Positions 31,368 to 42,519 are shown, counted from the first letter of the stretch. The stretch is 64,000 nucleotides of DNA from Ulota crispa (GCA_963920765.1 OY987247.1:16774471-16838470); one strand, 5' to 3'. Made by a program: numbers and translations. Notes: generated from the letters alone by a model not told the origin.

Positions 31368-34300
31368 ATGGAAGACAGTAAAGAGAGTGCCAACGGTGCT
31401 GGTGGTTCTGAGGTGCTTAAAGAAGTTCTTAACGCTAATGTAAGAGGTAGAAGTGGAGCTCGAGTGTCCATGAAAGATCTTTTAGGGGCTTTGGTTCTAA
31501 TCATGGAGCAACATCGTGCAAACGAAAGTGGTTAAATAGCCACTAAAGCATTAGAGGCGATGGTTGCAAAGAACAGAAAGTTTGACGGCAAGAATATATC
31601 TAAATTCTTGCGATCTTATATTTTTTGAAATGGAGATACATCAAATCGTTGAAAATCAAATGATGGCGACCTTCAATATGATAGTCAAACCTGATATTTG
31701 TAATCGAGTGCGAGAGATCTGCAGAAGGATTCATACCTCGACTGCTTTTGCTGAGCGATTGCGAGACAAATATTTTGATGATGACACGGAGAGGATGACC
31801 AAGAGGGTTTTTCTTAAGTGAGTGGAACAGCAGCCATGAGACAACATGGGTGCTCATGAGTTACTCAAAGATTTTGAAAAGAAGTTTGTTCAGTTATCCG
31901 TGGCAGAGAGGTTTCTTTTATATACCAGAAATGGCAAAGCTCTTTCTTTAATTGGCTGATACTATATCAGAGGATAAACTTATTTTGCTAATTGGAAATT
32001 GCAATACAAAAGGAGGATTTCTCAACAACTGGAGAAGAATGGAGGAAATCGTGACTTTGTTGGCTAAGCAACAACGTGCGATGTCAAGAAATAATGGAAC
32101 GAGGATAAAAATCGAGCAAATTTAATCTCCAAGAAGTCTTAAGAATTCATTTGCTCCTTTATCTTTTGCAACTCTAGAATCCATTTTGAAGACTACCAAG
32201 GCTAATAAAGGAATCAATATTGATGAATTCATCAAAAGTTTCAAGGAGCTGAAGGTGGAGATGACCGAATTAATAAAATCCAAGGCATCTGGCTCTTCAC
32301 AATCATTTAGTAGAGGAAGATTATTCTCATGGAGGTGTATGTAGTGTGACAATGGTAAGCAAGATAGTAGGCACCGTCCTCAAGATTGTGCTGATTTTAC
32401 CAAAGCGTTGAAGGATGGGATTGTTGAGTTTATTGACAACAAGCTTCATGATGCATATACAAAGTTGCAAATAAATACTAACTATGACAAAGGAGGGATG
32501 AAGAAGCTTATGGAAGGGAAAATATGATATTCTAATTCTATATATGTGCGGGAAACCAAAACATATCATATTGAAGTGGAGCAGCATTTGATTGGTACCT
32601 CACTTACTCAAGCTATTACATTAATGAAGCGAAGAACATAAGTCATTAGGAGTGTAATTAAGTGGGAAGATCTAGTTGATACAAAGAGCATTAAAACTTT
32701 TTTGGAGAAAGGTCAAACAAACGTTGGTTGCTATGAGGTTTTAGTTGAAGAAAGCGTGGGAAGATGGAGGTTGAAGATATTGAAGAGCTATCCTTAAAAA
32801 AAAGACCTCAAATAGAAATGATAGTGCAAAGGAATTGAAGCATAAAGTTATTACACGTTCAAAGACATACGGTCCAAATATTGTACATCTTGGTGATACA
32901 CCGCTTCTAGAGAAAGAGTAGGAGTAACCTAGTACTAACGAAAGGGATTCTGATGGAATCAACTCTAACAAGCCAAAAGTAAAAACTCCTACTTATAAGC
33001 TATAGTCGGACATTGAAACTTCTATTGATTTGAATGAAATATTGGAGGAAAAGATTTTGGATGCCAAGATCAAATTCACTTTACGGGAAGTTTTTGACAT
33101 AGCTAAGAAAGATTTCTATGAGTTGATAATTGACATCATCAAGAAGAAAATGCAGATGACAACGGAATTGGTGAAAGTAAGTGCTTTAGACACTCACATG
33201 ACCAAAGATGAAGAGATCGAGATTAATGAAGTGTTTACCATAATGAAAGATCCAATGGTTTAAAATAAAAAAGTTGCTGACGTAAAGATGACGAAGATTG
33301 AATCGGAAATTGAGGCAATTGATGATGACCTAACATAAATAGAAGTTGAAATCTTTGATTACAGGTATGGCCATCTTGTCACTGAAATTTATGATATTGA
33401 GTCTGAATTTTACAAACCATATTGGACTAGGGCCGTTACCAAGATTATAGTGAAGGTTGGTGGGTTAGACGAATATGTTTTAGCTCTTGTAAATCATGAT
33501 TCAGAGATCAATATTGTATCTTGGAAGGTTTATGAAAAGGGCAAGTGGCCAATCGATATAGATCATGGCTGGATAATGAGGGCGGCTAACAGCAAACGGA
33601 ATCAGTTGTATGGAACATGTCATTTGATGCCAATAAAGGTTGGAGATGTGGAAATTAAACAAAACGTTTTTGTTCAAAATTTTAGAACATATTCAGTTCT
33701 TTTAAATCAACTTTTCATCACCGCTTCGCGAATGGAGATTAAAGTATTAGATGATGGATTTCACTACGCTCAAATTTGAAGTATTGATGGAAAAAAAATC
33801 GGTGCAATTTTTGACTGTGAGGTCTGATAATGAAAGGCATTAATTGCAGCTCAGGGAAGTTCCTTTACCAACTTCTTTAAATTTTCTGGATTTTTAATGA
33901 GCACAGGTGGGGTATGGAGATTCACACGTGCCACTTGCAATGAGATTGAAGTATTCCCCAATGTATATACAGTTACTAAGTGTGGATTTTTAAGTGTAAC
34001 AGAGAGTGGGCTTGTGAGTTTTTAAAGTATCAAAGATCTAAATTATATAAATAGAAGGTTAGTAAAAAAGAAAGAAATAAATCCAAAGAAATTAAGGGTT
34101 TTAGAAGAAGAAGAGAGCATTTCTGGTGTTTATGAAAAGAGCGGTATGCCAAGTGAGCTCTTGTAAACTTTACAAGAGTTAGAGAGAGATGAGAACGTGA
34201 ATAAGGATATTCACTGTTTTATTAATGTCCACACAACTACAATGTATTATGAGATTTCTACAACGATGGCAAAGTTGTGTTATTCTAGGGTTAATAGATA

Positions 34301-37300
34301 GATATCAAAAGCTAAAGTTTATACAATATATAAGACTATGGCAAAAAAGGTGAGGCCGGTGGCTATTCAACTATTATTTGATATTGATGATCATATTAAA
34401 GAAGTTAAGAAAGAATTAAGTTTGAAGAAGAGAAGAAGGATTGGACACAAATTTACCGATAAGACTTTAGCAAATTTGAAGATTAGAGGAGGAAATTTTT
34501 TGACTGAATCGGAAAAGAAGAAATTTCAAAATACGCTTTTAATGCATGGGAAAGTTTTTGCTTTTTTGCCAAATGAAATTAGATGTGTGCAATCAAGTAT
34601 TGTGGCGCCAATGGTTATATTTACGGTTCCATATGTACCATGGAATTTAAAGCCTATAGCAGTGTCTAGAGCTTTACTAAAAAAACTAATAGAACTGCTA
34701 AAAGAAAAGACACGCATATGTATACTTGAGTCCTCAATGACTCCATGTTCAACCTAACTGTTTACTGTGCCAAAGAAGTCAAGAGCATTGAGGTTCATCT
34801 AAGATATGCAATCTGCCAATAAGGTGACAGTTAGGAACAAAAAATCGAGTCCAGTTGTTGATGAAGTGGCGGAAGCAATTGCTGGTCATGCAATTTATTT
34901 TATGGGAATTTATACTCTGGTTATGATCAATTCCAATTAGCTGTCGAAAGCAGGGATTTGATAATTATGAAGACTCATCTTGGATTGAAGCGAATATATA
35001 CATTGCATAGGGTGTTACCAATTCGGTGGCACATATGCAAAATGCTTTGAATAAAATTTTAAGAGACTTTGTGCCTGAAAAGACTATATCTTTTATAAAT
35101 GATATTCCAATAAAAGGTTGCAAGAAGAAAGTAAGAGACTTGATGCTTCAAAATGATGGTTGTCAAGCATTTGTGAGCAATCATATCAGCGAAGTGGATA
35201 AAATCTTGAACAAACTTGAAGAGGTAAGTTTGACTCTTTCAATTGACAAGTCAAAATTTAGGGTGAATGAAATTCTAGTAGTTGGACATTTATGTAGTTC
35301 TTATGGAAGGAAACCTAATTTTGAAAAAGTTATTTCAATTTGGCAGATGAAATCCTATAACAACATCACTGAAATAAGGAGGTTTCTTAAAGCTTGTGTC
35401 TTTTATAACATATATATTTCCCATTTTGCTCATGTATCAGAGCATCTATACAAATTATTACGTAAGGAGAGTAAATTTGTCTGAGAAAATGAGTAAAACT
35501 TGGCTATGGAAGAGTTGAAGAAGATTTTGAAGTCATCGCCAGTTCTTAAGCAATTGAATTACGAATGCAAAGGACTGGTGATAGTGACTTTGGACACAAG
35601 TCCAATTATCATAGGATGGATTGTTGAACAAGATGATGAAGAGGGGAGGAGATTTGCTATCCGATTTGGAGCAAAGATCTTGATAGAGCGTTAGAGGGCA
35701 TATCCGCAAATGTAGAGAGAGCTATGGGGTGCTTTTATAGCTTTAAAAGCAGAGAAAAATTACTTAATTGAAGCAGAGGTTATATCAGAAATCGACTGCT
35801 TGCCTTTGCTAGGAATGGTGACAAATTGTTCTTTACCAGACATTACAATGCTTTGATGGATAGCATATATTAAATTATTGAATCCAGTTTTAATTCATAT
35901 TGAAGATAAAAAGAATTCTATTGTCGATATATTATCTAAAACAAGGTATTTCAATGAAGAGGAAATGACAAGATTTGAAGATATTGAAGATTTATTGCAA
36001 GGAGGTTATGTGGCAAAGATTGATAGTGAAAGCTCTGTAATTCATGTATTACATTTTTATCTGAACTATCTGAAAGAAGGTTAAAAGATATTGGGCTATA
36101 TTTAAGTACATTAAAGCGGCAAGAGGGTTGGATGGATAAAACATTCAAAGATATCGGACACCAGTCATATAGATATTTTTTTAGAAAATGATTTCTATGG
36201 AAAAGAGCGAAAAAAAGTGATAAAGTACCATTGAAAATGGTAGGAGATTCTAAGACCAAGACTAAAGTTTTAAAATAATTTTATGATATGCTTTGGGCCG
36301 GTCACAGAGGTATTTGGATCAGTTACACAAAAATCAAAGAGAGATATTGGTAGAAAGGATTATACAAGGATGTTGATGAATTTGTAGCTTCTTGCATAGT
36401 GTGCCTATTACAATCAAAAGTGCAGTACAGAGATGAATTACATTATATTTATCCTTTGACAATTCATTTTTAATAGATAATTGATTTGGTTGTCATGCCA
36501 AATGCAATGTGGGGAATGAAGTATCTAGTTTTGGTTCGAGAAGAGCTTTCTAATTTTGTTGAAGGAAGAGCTTTGAGAACCAAAGCAACGGAGAATGTAT
36601 GTCGGTTTATACTTGAAGATATTTTTAATCGGTATGGTAGCATTGGCCGAATGAGAGCGGACAGAGGAGAATTAAATACTACTGAGGCCAAAGACTTTTT
36701 TAAACGTTATGGTGTGCAATTAAAGCTTACAACATCTTACAATCCTGAGGCCAATGGTAAGATTGAGAGAAGACATCTTCCAATTATTCATACTCTTGTT
36801 AAAGTTTGTAAAGGTAAACCTAGTATATGGCCAAAGTTATCAACGTTTGCTTTATAGGCTAATAAAACCACACATAGTACGGTTTCCAATTTTATGCATG
36901 TAGAACTTATGTATGGTCAAAAATTAATTATGCTAGTAGAAGAAAATATTCCTATGTGGTTGTTTCTTTCATGGGAGGATGGTATAAGCAGAGAAAGGTT
37001 ATTGGAGCTTTGTATTTAACAACTTGAGAGGTTGCCAGAGAACGTTAATATTGCATTGGAAAAGATAATAGCTACTAGACTCAACAACAAGGAGCAATTT
37101 GACAAAACGCATCAATTGAAGATGAAATTGATTAATGAGAGTGATTGGGTCCTAGTATTTGATTGCACATTGGAACATCAACACAGTACAATATGCAAAT
37201 TTGCAAAGAGGTGATTTGAATTTTATGTAGTAATCAATGTGCACACTAATGGCACTTGTTTACTTTGGGAATTGGATGGGACTTCTTTACGCGTGCCTAG

Positions 37301-37466
37301 AGCTGAAAAATAGATCAAAGCTTTTTGACAAAGTGAATTATTTCATCTTGAAGACTTTGAAGGAATTTATGATCCAGAGAGCATGGGAAATAACCAATTA
37401 GCTAAAGAAAATGATGAAGGCATGAAAGGTATGGTTGAAAACAACCAAAGTGATGAGAATGACTGA
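31368..37466 (+). pseudogene. Degenerate gag-pol polyprotein of the gypsy element
   Basis: An intact gag start (MEDSKESANG...) at 31368 hits a stop at 31533. A Cys/His knuckle-like segment is near 32334-32385 but is broken by a stop. The protease region (33450-33779) has an Asn where the catalytic Asp is expected (NHDSEIN). Reverse transcriptase (about 34600-35480) has FINDI in place of the usual F/Y-x-DD box. RNase H follows (35500-36060, LDTSPIIIGW). Integrase (about 36290-36860) keeps a zinc-finger part, IDLVV, ADRGE and NGKIERRH. A GPY/F-like remnant is near 37200-37240. Many stops look like TGG or CAG changed by G-to-A or C-to-T, as from deaminated methylcytosine. Confidence 0.88.
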
Positions 37467-37497
37467 TTTTGGCACATATCAGAGGATGTGCAAGTTT

Positions 37498-37509
37498 GGA
37501 GGGGGTGGA
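37498..37509 (+). promoter_or_regulatory. Polypurine tract of the gypsy element
   Basis: GGAGGGGGTGGA directly abuts the 3' LTR, the expected position for plus-strand priming. It contains one T. Confidence 0.8.
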
Positions 37510-38023
37510 TGTCGTAATGTAAATCACGGCATATAGTAAAAATAAATAAAATTGTTAGTTTATAGTATGTGTGAAATGTTGTACTCTTTTTCCTTCATTC
37601 GCGGTTTTGTTCTTAATTAGTAAGATTTTCTCGGATAAGGTTTTAATGAGGCAACATCATTTTGGAAGTGTTAGTTAACTAAAGTTCTTTAAAGTATATT
37701 CTAGGAGGAATTCGTAAACCAATGGTTTAGAAGGATTTTTACTTTGGAGTTTAATTTTGGATAAAAGATGATCTTTTACTTTTATATTCTTTCCATATGA
37801 TATATCTAAAATTCTACTTGGAAGAAAAATGTTCATTGAAACCCCAATATGTTTTCATATATGTTGATTTATATTTTGATGTGTTTTGTTCTCTTATATT
37901 TTGATCATCTTGAAGAGTTACTTTGATAGTGATTGTGTGCATATTGTCTCTTGCTTGATTCACTAAGACAGTCGCAGCCAGACATCTTGAGTGTTCTCAA
38001 AGCGCTCTCCTTTCTACCCGACA
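37510..38023 (+). repeat. 3' LTR of the gypsy element
   Basis: It runs from TGTCGTAATGTAAATCACGG to CTACCCGACA. Differences from the 5' LTR that I checked by eye are mainly G/A and C/T changes plus a few small indels. Confidence 0.92.
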
Positions 38024-38230
38024 ACGTATTTTGAAGCCATGTTGTATAAACGTCATTATTTGTCAACTCACATACTTGATTGCATTGTTATTTTTTTATA
38101 TGGAAGCAAAATTCTTGTGATCATATGCGTATTTCAAGACCAAATTCCAAATTACTAAGCAATTTCAACCTACAGGCCAAAAACCACATCAAGCGGCCAA
38201 AATATGGTCGCGTGGTTCTTAAAGGGTTAA

Positions 38231-38440
38231 ACATCCTAAGAACATAATAGATATATCGCCGTATATTTGGCATTTGCTACCAACAAGAAATTTTAACTTG
38301 GGATCTCAAATAGCTCCGCGTTTATCTATATTCCAACTTCTTTGTTGATTTCAAATGTAACAGAGGAGTGCATTCATTCCAAATACAAAAAAATATCCCG
38401 TATTGTATTAGTTGCAAAGGGCCTTTCTGACGTTTAAGGG
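38231..38440. mobile_element. TTAA-type MITE (family I), copy 2
   Basis: The body matches 12113-12338 (GGCATTTGCTACCA, GGGATCTCAAATAGCTC, CAACTTCTTTGTTGAT). The right end CGTTTAAGGG is followed by TTAA (38441-38444). The left end abuts the TTAA of the preceding element and has lost the CCC. A further GGGG-TTAA end lies at 38512-38519, so several elements are stacked here. Confidence 0.7.
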
Positions 38441-38519
38441 TTAACTTGTGAGCTCCCAAGGTTTCAAAATAACATGGAAATCAAGACCAAAATGGTCCGC
38501 TTGGGCACTTAGGGGTTAA

Positions 38520-39642
38520 GAACAGAGTCATGTTTTGACGAATCCTATAGAAATGTGGTATTTCATGTGTGAGCCAAGGCATTTATTTTAGGCAAAAAGA
38601 AGCCAGTTTTTGGTAGATCAATGTGGCTTGTCCCTCCATTTATTTGCTAATGGGATGTGGACAACCAAGGGATGGAAATACCCAAAAAAATGCTTTAATG
38701 AGAACCAATGAAATTTCAAATTTTTTTTTTTTGGAAACAAAAGGAACACAATTCAAATACAATGACAACATCACAATCTTCCTTTGCAGCCAAGTTCATC
38801 TACACACTCTTGGATTGTCTATTTTATTTAATAAAAGTTCCTCCTTGTGAAAAATATAACATATGTGAGTAGGGTTGAAAGCACCTTGCATATACAATCT
38901 TTAGAGACTTTCTAACCATGCCTTTAATGATTATTGATTCCTTTTTTAGGTGCTCACTATTTGACATAATTGCACTTATGAATAGTAAATGAGAGTTCTA
39001 CAAAATACATAGGCCTTACTTTATGCAATATGGATATGTTCCATTTTAGGATTGCTCATTCATAATCCCTAAGTGTTTGATGCACCAAATTTTGGAGTTT
39101 GAGAACTTTGAGACCTTGGTGAAAGCATAGAATTGAACGTTTTGAATTTTTTTTGAAGAAGTTGCTGTCTGAAGATGAATGTCCTCCACATTGCATTTCA
39201 AATTTTTCTCCAATAGTTTCAAATTTCAACTAGTTGAAGGCGGTTCACATTACGTCCCACGTCATGCAAGTCTCACCTCAACCCCAAATTCCAACTTAGT
39301 TGGATTTTAAAGGGAAAAAGGAGTACAAAAGAAAGCCTCAAGTATTTTTAGGTAAAAATAGTGGTGGGACTTGGACTTAAAGTTGGGTCAAGCAAAATGG
39401 TTGACCCAAACTTTGAGTGAAGTCCCACCTTCTTTAACGCCAAAATCCACAAAAAAATTGCACCTTCTTTAATGCCAAACTCCCAAAAAGTGTTGTCATG
39501 TAAGCAACCAAGACTTGAAACTTGGCATGTATTGTGAAGTGCAAAGCAACCTTTGGATCTACATCAATAAGATTCTCAAATTTTGGCAATGGAACTTGGG
39601 ACGTGCAACATAGTGTGAACCGTCTTTGTGACAATATAATAA
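38520..39642. other. Intergenic, nothing recognised
   Basis: AT-rich sequence. The open frames at 38623-38850 (plus) and 39434-39649 (minus) show no domain. No clear element borders were found. Confidence 0.4.
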
Positions 39643-40074
39643 AGCACAATTTAGACTAGTGATCGGAGGAAACACAAAAAGTGGCACCTTGTCCAATCTT
39701 TCATTCTTCAAAGCACTTCCACATCATCCAAGAGTGTCAAAGAAGAAAGGTGCTATAAAGCCAGAGTGTTTGTCTACTATATGAGTTTGGAGCCACCCTC
39801 ATAGCAAGCCCCAAAACTTCTCTATCTTGTCTGTTGACGTGGCTATATTGGTTGATGACATGGCAAGTTGAAATACGGATAAACCCTAAGTGTGAACACT
39901 TAGTAGTAGACAAAATTGATATTTCAACCAATGAGGTTTGAGATAATTTTGTCCTGTCGCTAAATCAAATATTGCGTTTAGGTTACCCTACACTAATTTC
40001 TTGACATATTATGTTATCTATATATTTACTATTGCTATAGTAATATTCATTAATAATTACTGCAATAAACAATT

Positions 40075-40529
40075 GGGAATTGATATATGTACCACACCCC
40101 CACAATAAATTTTAGATTTCTACCATCAAAAAGCCAAATTTGAGAATTTGGAATTCAAATTTGGACTTAGAGACCATGATTTAGTCTAAAACCACAAAAA
40201 AATTGCAATTCAGCAACACCCAATGAAAAAGCTTATCTTTTTTTACAAACAAAAGTAAAAGTAAGACTTTTATCCCTAGCTAAACTTTTTCATTGGGTGT
40301 TGTTGAATTGTAACCTTTTTTATGGTTCTAGATTAAATCATGGTCTCTGGGTCTAAATCTAAATTCCAAATTCTCAAATTTAGCTTTTTGATGGTAGAAA
40401 TCTAAAATTTACTCTGGTGTGTGGTACAGTAATTGAAAGGGTGTGGTACAGTAATTGAAAGGGTGTGGTACAGTAATTGAAAGGGTGTGGTACAGTAATT
40501 GAAAGGGTGTGGTACACATATCAATTCCC
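40075..40529. mobile_element. Mutator-like foldback MITE (family E) with internal tandem array
   Basis: The ends are GGGAATTGATATATG and CACATATCAATTCCC. The flanks are a perfect 9-bp direct repeat, TAAACAATT (40066-40074 and 40530-40538), the typical Mutator-superfamily target size. The arms are long inverted repeats. The right arm contains a 4-unit tandem repeat just inside the terminus. Confidence 0.92.
40419..40506. repeat. 22-bp tandem array, four identical units
   Basis: Four units beginning GTGTGGTACAG and ending AATTGAAAGG follow each other without interruption. A partial fifth unit then runs into the terminus of the family E element. The units look identical, so the expansion is recent or actively homogenised. 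Confidence 0.95.
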
Positions 40530-40763
40530 TAAACAATTTTTCAAAGGTCTAGCAATAATAACAAAGCTCCGAAACAACAAACTAGCAGCTACCAAGATGT
40601 AAACCATGTGAAATCTAAGTTTAGAGAGACTTACATGCACCCCAAGTGGCTAAGTGATGAGTCATGAGGTAGTTTTCCAGGGTAAGGAAACCTCATTGTC
40701 AAGACAACCTAAATGCAATATTCAGTGTGATCTAAACCAAACCTAAATGCAATATTCAATGTA

Positions 40764-40915
40764 AGGTAGAGGGCTCTAAAATGGTGCGGGTTTTGAAACA
40801 ATGCATGCACTTCTAAGAATGGCTGACATATTCCCCTCAAATATCTATTACTATCATTGATAAGTTGGGTGGACATAGCTATTAGAACCCGCTCCATTTT
40901 AGAGCCCCTCTACCT
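40764..40915. mobile_element. 152-bp MITE with AGGTAGAGG ends and TA duplication
   Basis: AGGTAGAGGGCTCTAAAATG at the left pairs with CATTTTAGAGCCCCTCTACC near the right end. TA flanks both ends (40762-40763 and 40916-40917). It shares the AGGTAG start with family B but has a different body. Confidence 0.85.
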
Positions 40916-40917
40916 TA

Positions 40918-41392
40918 TGCCCGGTTCCCACTAGTGATTTGTTAATAGCTATTTTAAATCGTAGGAGCGTGCACTATTCCCTAGTAATCAAGTTTTGAAA
41001 GTTATTTTTATCTGGATGACCTGGTTAGGTTTTTAGTAGGTAGGTAAGTACATAGTGTTTAGACTATTTCATTTTTTTTTAATATTGTGATAAGCGCTCT
41101 TTTGTAAAAGAGGCCATGAGCCACCCTTTCAAAATATCGTGTCCATGGCCCCGCATAGCACTCAGATGTATATTTTAGCCAAGAATTTGAAGTGCAAAAA
41201 CATAGCTAAAAATCCCAGAAATCACGGGGTGCATATCTACCAACTCTTGTAAATAAGGGTATTACAAACTTGGCAACAACCTTGCCATGTAGGATTGGAC
41301 ACTAAAACAAGACCTCAGTGGGAACACACCGCACTTAAATTAGCTTTATGAACAGTCTTTCTAAAAACCAAAGTACATGTGGGAACCGGGCA
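40918..41392. mobile_element. Tourist-like MITE with TGCCCGG ends
   Basis: The ends are TGCCCGGTTCCCACTAGTG and TGTGGGAACCGGGCA, flanked by TTA (40915-40917 and 41393-41395). This is a 475-bp PIF/Harbinger-type element related to family F at its termini. Confidence 0.85.
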
Positions 41393-41612
41393 TTAGTCTA
41401 AACCGAGCCGTTAAGCCCTCCAAGGATTCTTCCTATACAAACTAAGTGGTTTAATAGGCCAGCAAACCGCATTAATTGTGCATCGCACATTTAAAACCTT
41501 AATCATACATTGCACTATTAAGCAGCTAAAATCTTTGTACGCCTGCGGGATTAAACTTGCGTTAGGAGAAACAAGAGACAAATGGGCACGGCTTAACGCC
41601 GTATTAAGCCTC

Positions 41613-41677
41613 GGATTGAGTGCATCCTAGTGTACTAAACGCCCTCGGGCGTTTATTACCTCGGGATGCACTCAACC
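41613..41677. repeat. Compact double hairpin
   Basis: The outer arms GGATTGAGTGCATCC (41613-41627) and GGATGCACTCAACC (41664-41677) enclose an inner near-palindrome, AAACGCCCTCGGGCGTTT (41637-41654). It is GC-richer than its surroundings and directly precedes the TTAA of the next element. This may be a tiny MITE or a small-RNA-like hairpin. Confidence 0.7.
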
Positions 41678-41687
41678 TAGGGCTTAA

Positions 41688-42293
41688 CCCCGCACCACCC
41701 ATGCTATTTTTTTTAGTATCTCAGAATTTGCTTGAAAGTGAACAAAATGTAGGCATTTTGATCAATCTTATCAATTTTCTCTAAAGCGCAACCATACAAA
41801 TTCAAAGTAGACATGTTATAGATCACATAGGAAAAGAAATCACAACAATATCACTTATGGATTGAAGGATTGTAATGTTTGATCATGAGGGTGTTAAATC
41901 TGCAAAAGTGATTTGAAGTCTTTCAATCCTCTTTTTGCATCTCAAACCTAAAATTGAGGGTGCCAAAAAAATATAAGTGTGTAAAATATAACATGTATAA
42001 CTCCAACCAATTTACGGCTTCTCAAAATCTATTCTTCAATTTTATAAATTGAAATTTTAATGTGATTTTTTCTCCAAGTTTTAGTGTACTTGAGGCTCAT
42101 TTTCAAGAGCTCTCAACACTAAAAAGTGGAGATTTGCAATGGACCTCCTTGCACAAAATCTTGAATATAGAAGAAAAATGCTTTAATTCATTTTCAAAAT
42201 CTAATAATAATCACTAAGAAAAATCTTAAAAAAAATCGCATCCCTCTGAATAAAATTCAGAGGGGCCGAATCGGGCCCCTTGGCGGTGAGGTG
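41688..42293. mobile_element. TTAA-flanked element (family J), copy 2
   Basis: The ends are CCCCGCACCACCCATG and TTGGCGGTGAGGTG, with TTAA at 41684-41687 and 42294-42297. The body matches 19795-20439 in inverted orientation, so the two copies are placed 21 kb apart head to head. It ends about 260 bp before the TRAIP start codon. Confidence 0.8.
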
Positions 42294-42519
42294 TTAATAC
42301 TATACTAAATGCCCGTTCTAGAGATTCGATGCCAGCGTGGCATGCATTTTGGGCGCGAACCGAACGCTTTGAACGAGGGATTGGAGCTCCGCTTCCGCCA
42401 TGGCCACGCCGTCCGTCAACGGGACTCCAAGCCATTCTTACCTTCAGCTGCTGCGCAATCCCCTGCGTCTCGGAGGAGTCACAGATCATGGCGCCCTGAA
42501 ATTGACTCCCCCGATTCTC

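Larger units (their letters stand above)
30800..38023 (+). mobile_element. Ty3/gypsy LTR retrotransposon, decayed, 7.2 kb
   Basis: Two LTRs (518 and 514 bp) begin TGTCG and end CGACA and are flanked by the 4-bp direct repeat ACGT (30796-30799 and 38024-38027). A purine-rich tract, GGAGGGGGTGGA, lies directly before the 3' LTR. The internal order is gag, protease, reverse transcriptase, RNase H, integrase, which is diagnostic of Ty3/gypsy. Many in-frame stops make it non-autonomous. The LTRs differ at many positions, mostly transitions, so the insertion is not recent. Confidence 0.93.
30138..38226. mobile_element. TTAA-flanked element split by the gypsy retrotransposon
   Basis: It starts CCCACTGAAAACAGG after TTAA (30134-30137) and ends TTCTTAAAGGG before TTAA (38227-38230). 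With the retrotransposon and one target copy removed, about 860 bp remain. Inverted similarity exists between the ends: TAAGCTTAGATTTGGAATT at the left against AATTCCAAATTACTAAG at the right. The pairing of these ends across 8 kb is inference. Confidence 0.55.
39958..40763. mobile_element. Family D MITE, copy 2, interrupted by family E
   Basis: The left part (TTTAGGTTACCCTACACTAA and ATTTCTTGACAT) matches 13801-14080. The right part has the same doubled right end (CAACCTAAATGCAATATTCA, then CCTAAATGCAATATTCAATG). A family E element (40075-40529) with a perfect 9-bp duplication interrupts it. Confidence 0.7.
39643..41409. mobile_element. Tourist-like MITE (family F), copy 3, split by a nest of MITEs
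   Basis: The left part (39643-39957) follows the intact copy at 21642-21962. The right end TAGTCTAAACCGAGCC appears only at about 41394-41409. Between them lie family D (with family E inside it), a small AGGTAG element and another Tourist-like element. The left flank TAA and right flank GTT do not match, so the target duplication is lost or mutated. Confidence 0.7.

Noticed and set aside
40419-40506. Possible CRISPR-like repeat array
   Set aside because: The 22-bp units are directly adjacent without spacers and lie within a plant MITE; it is a simple tandem repeat.
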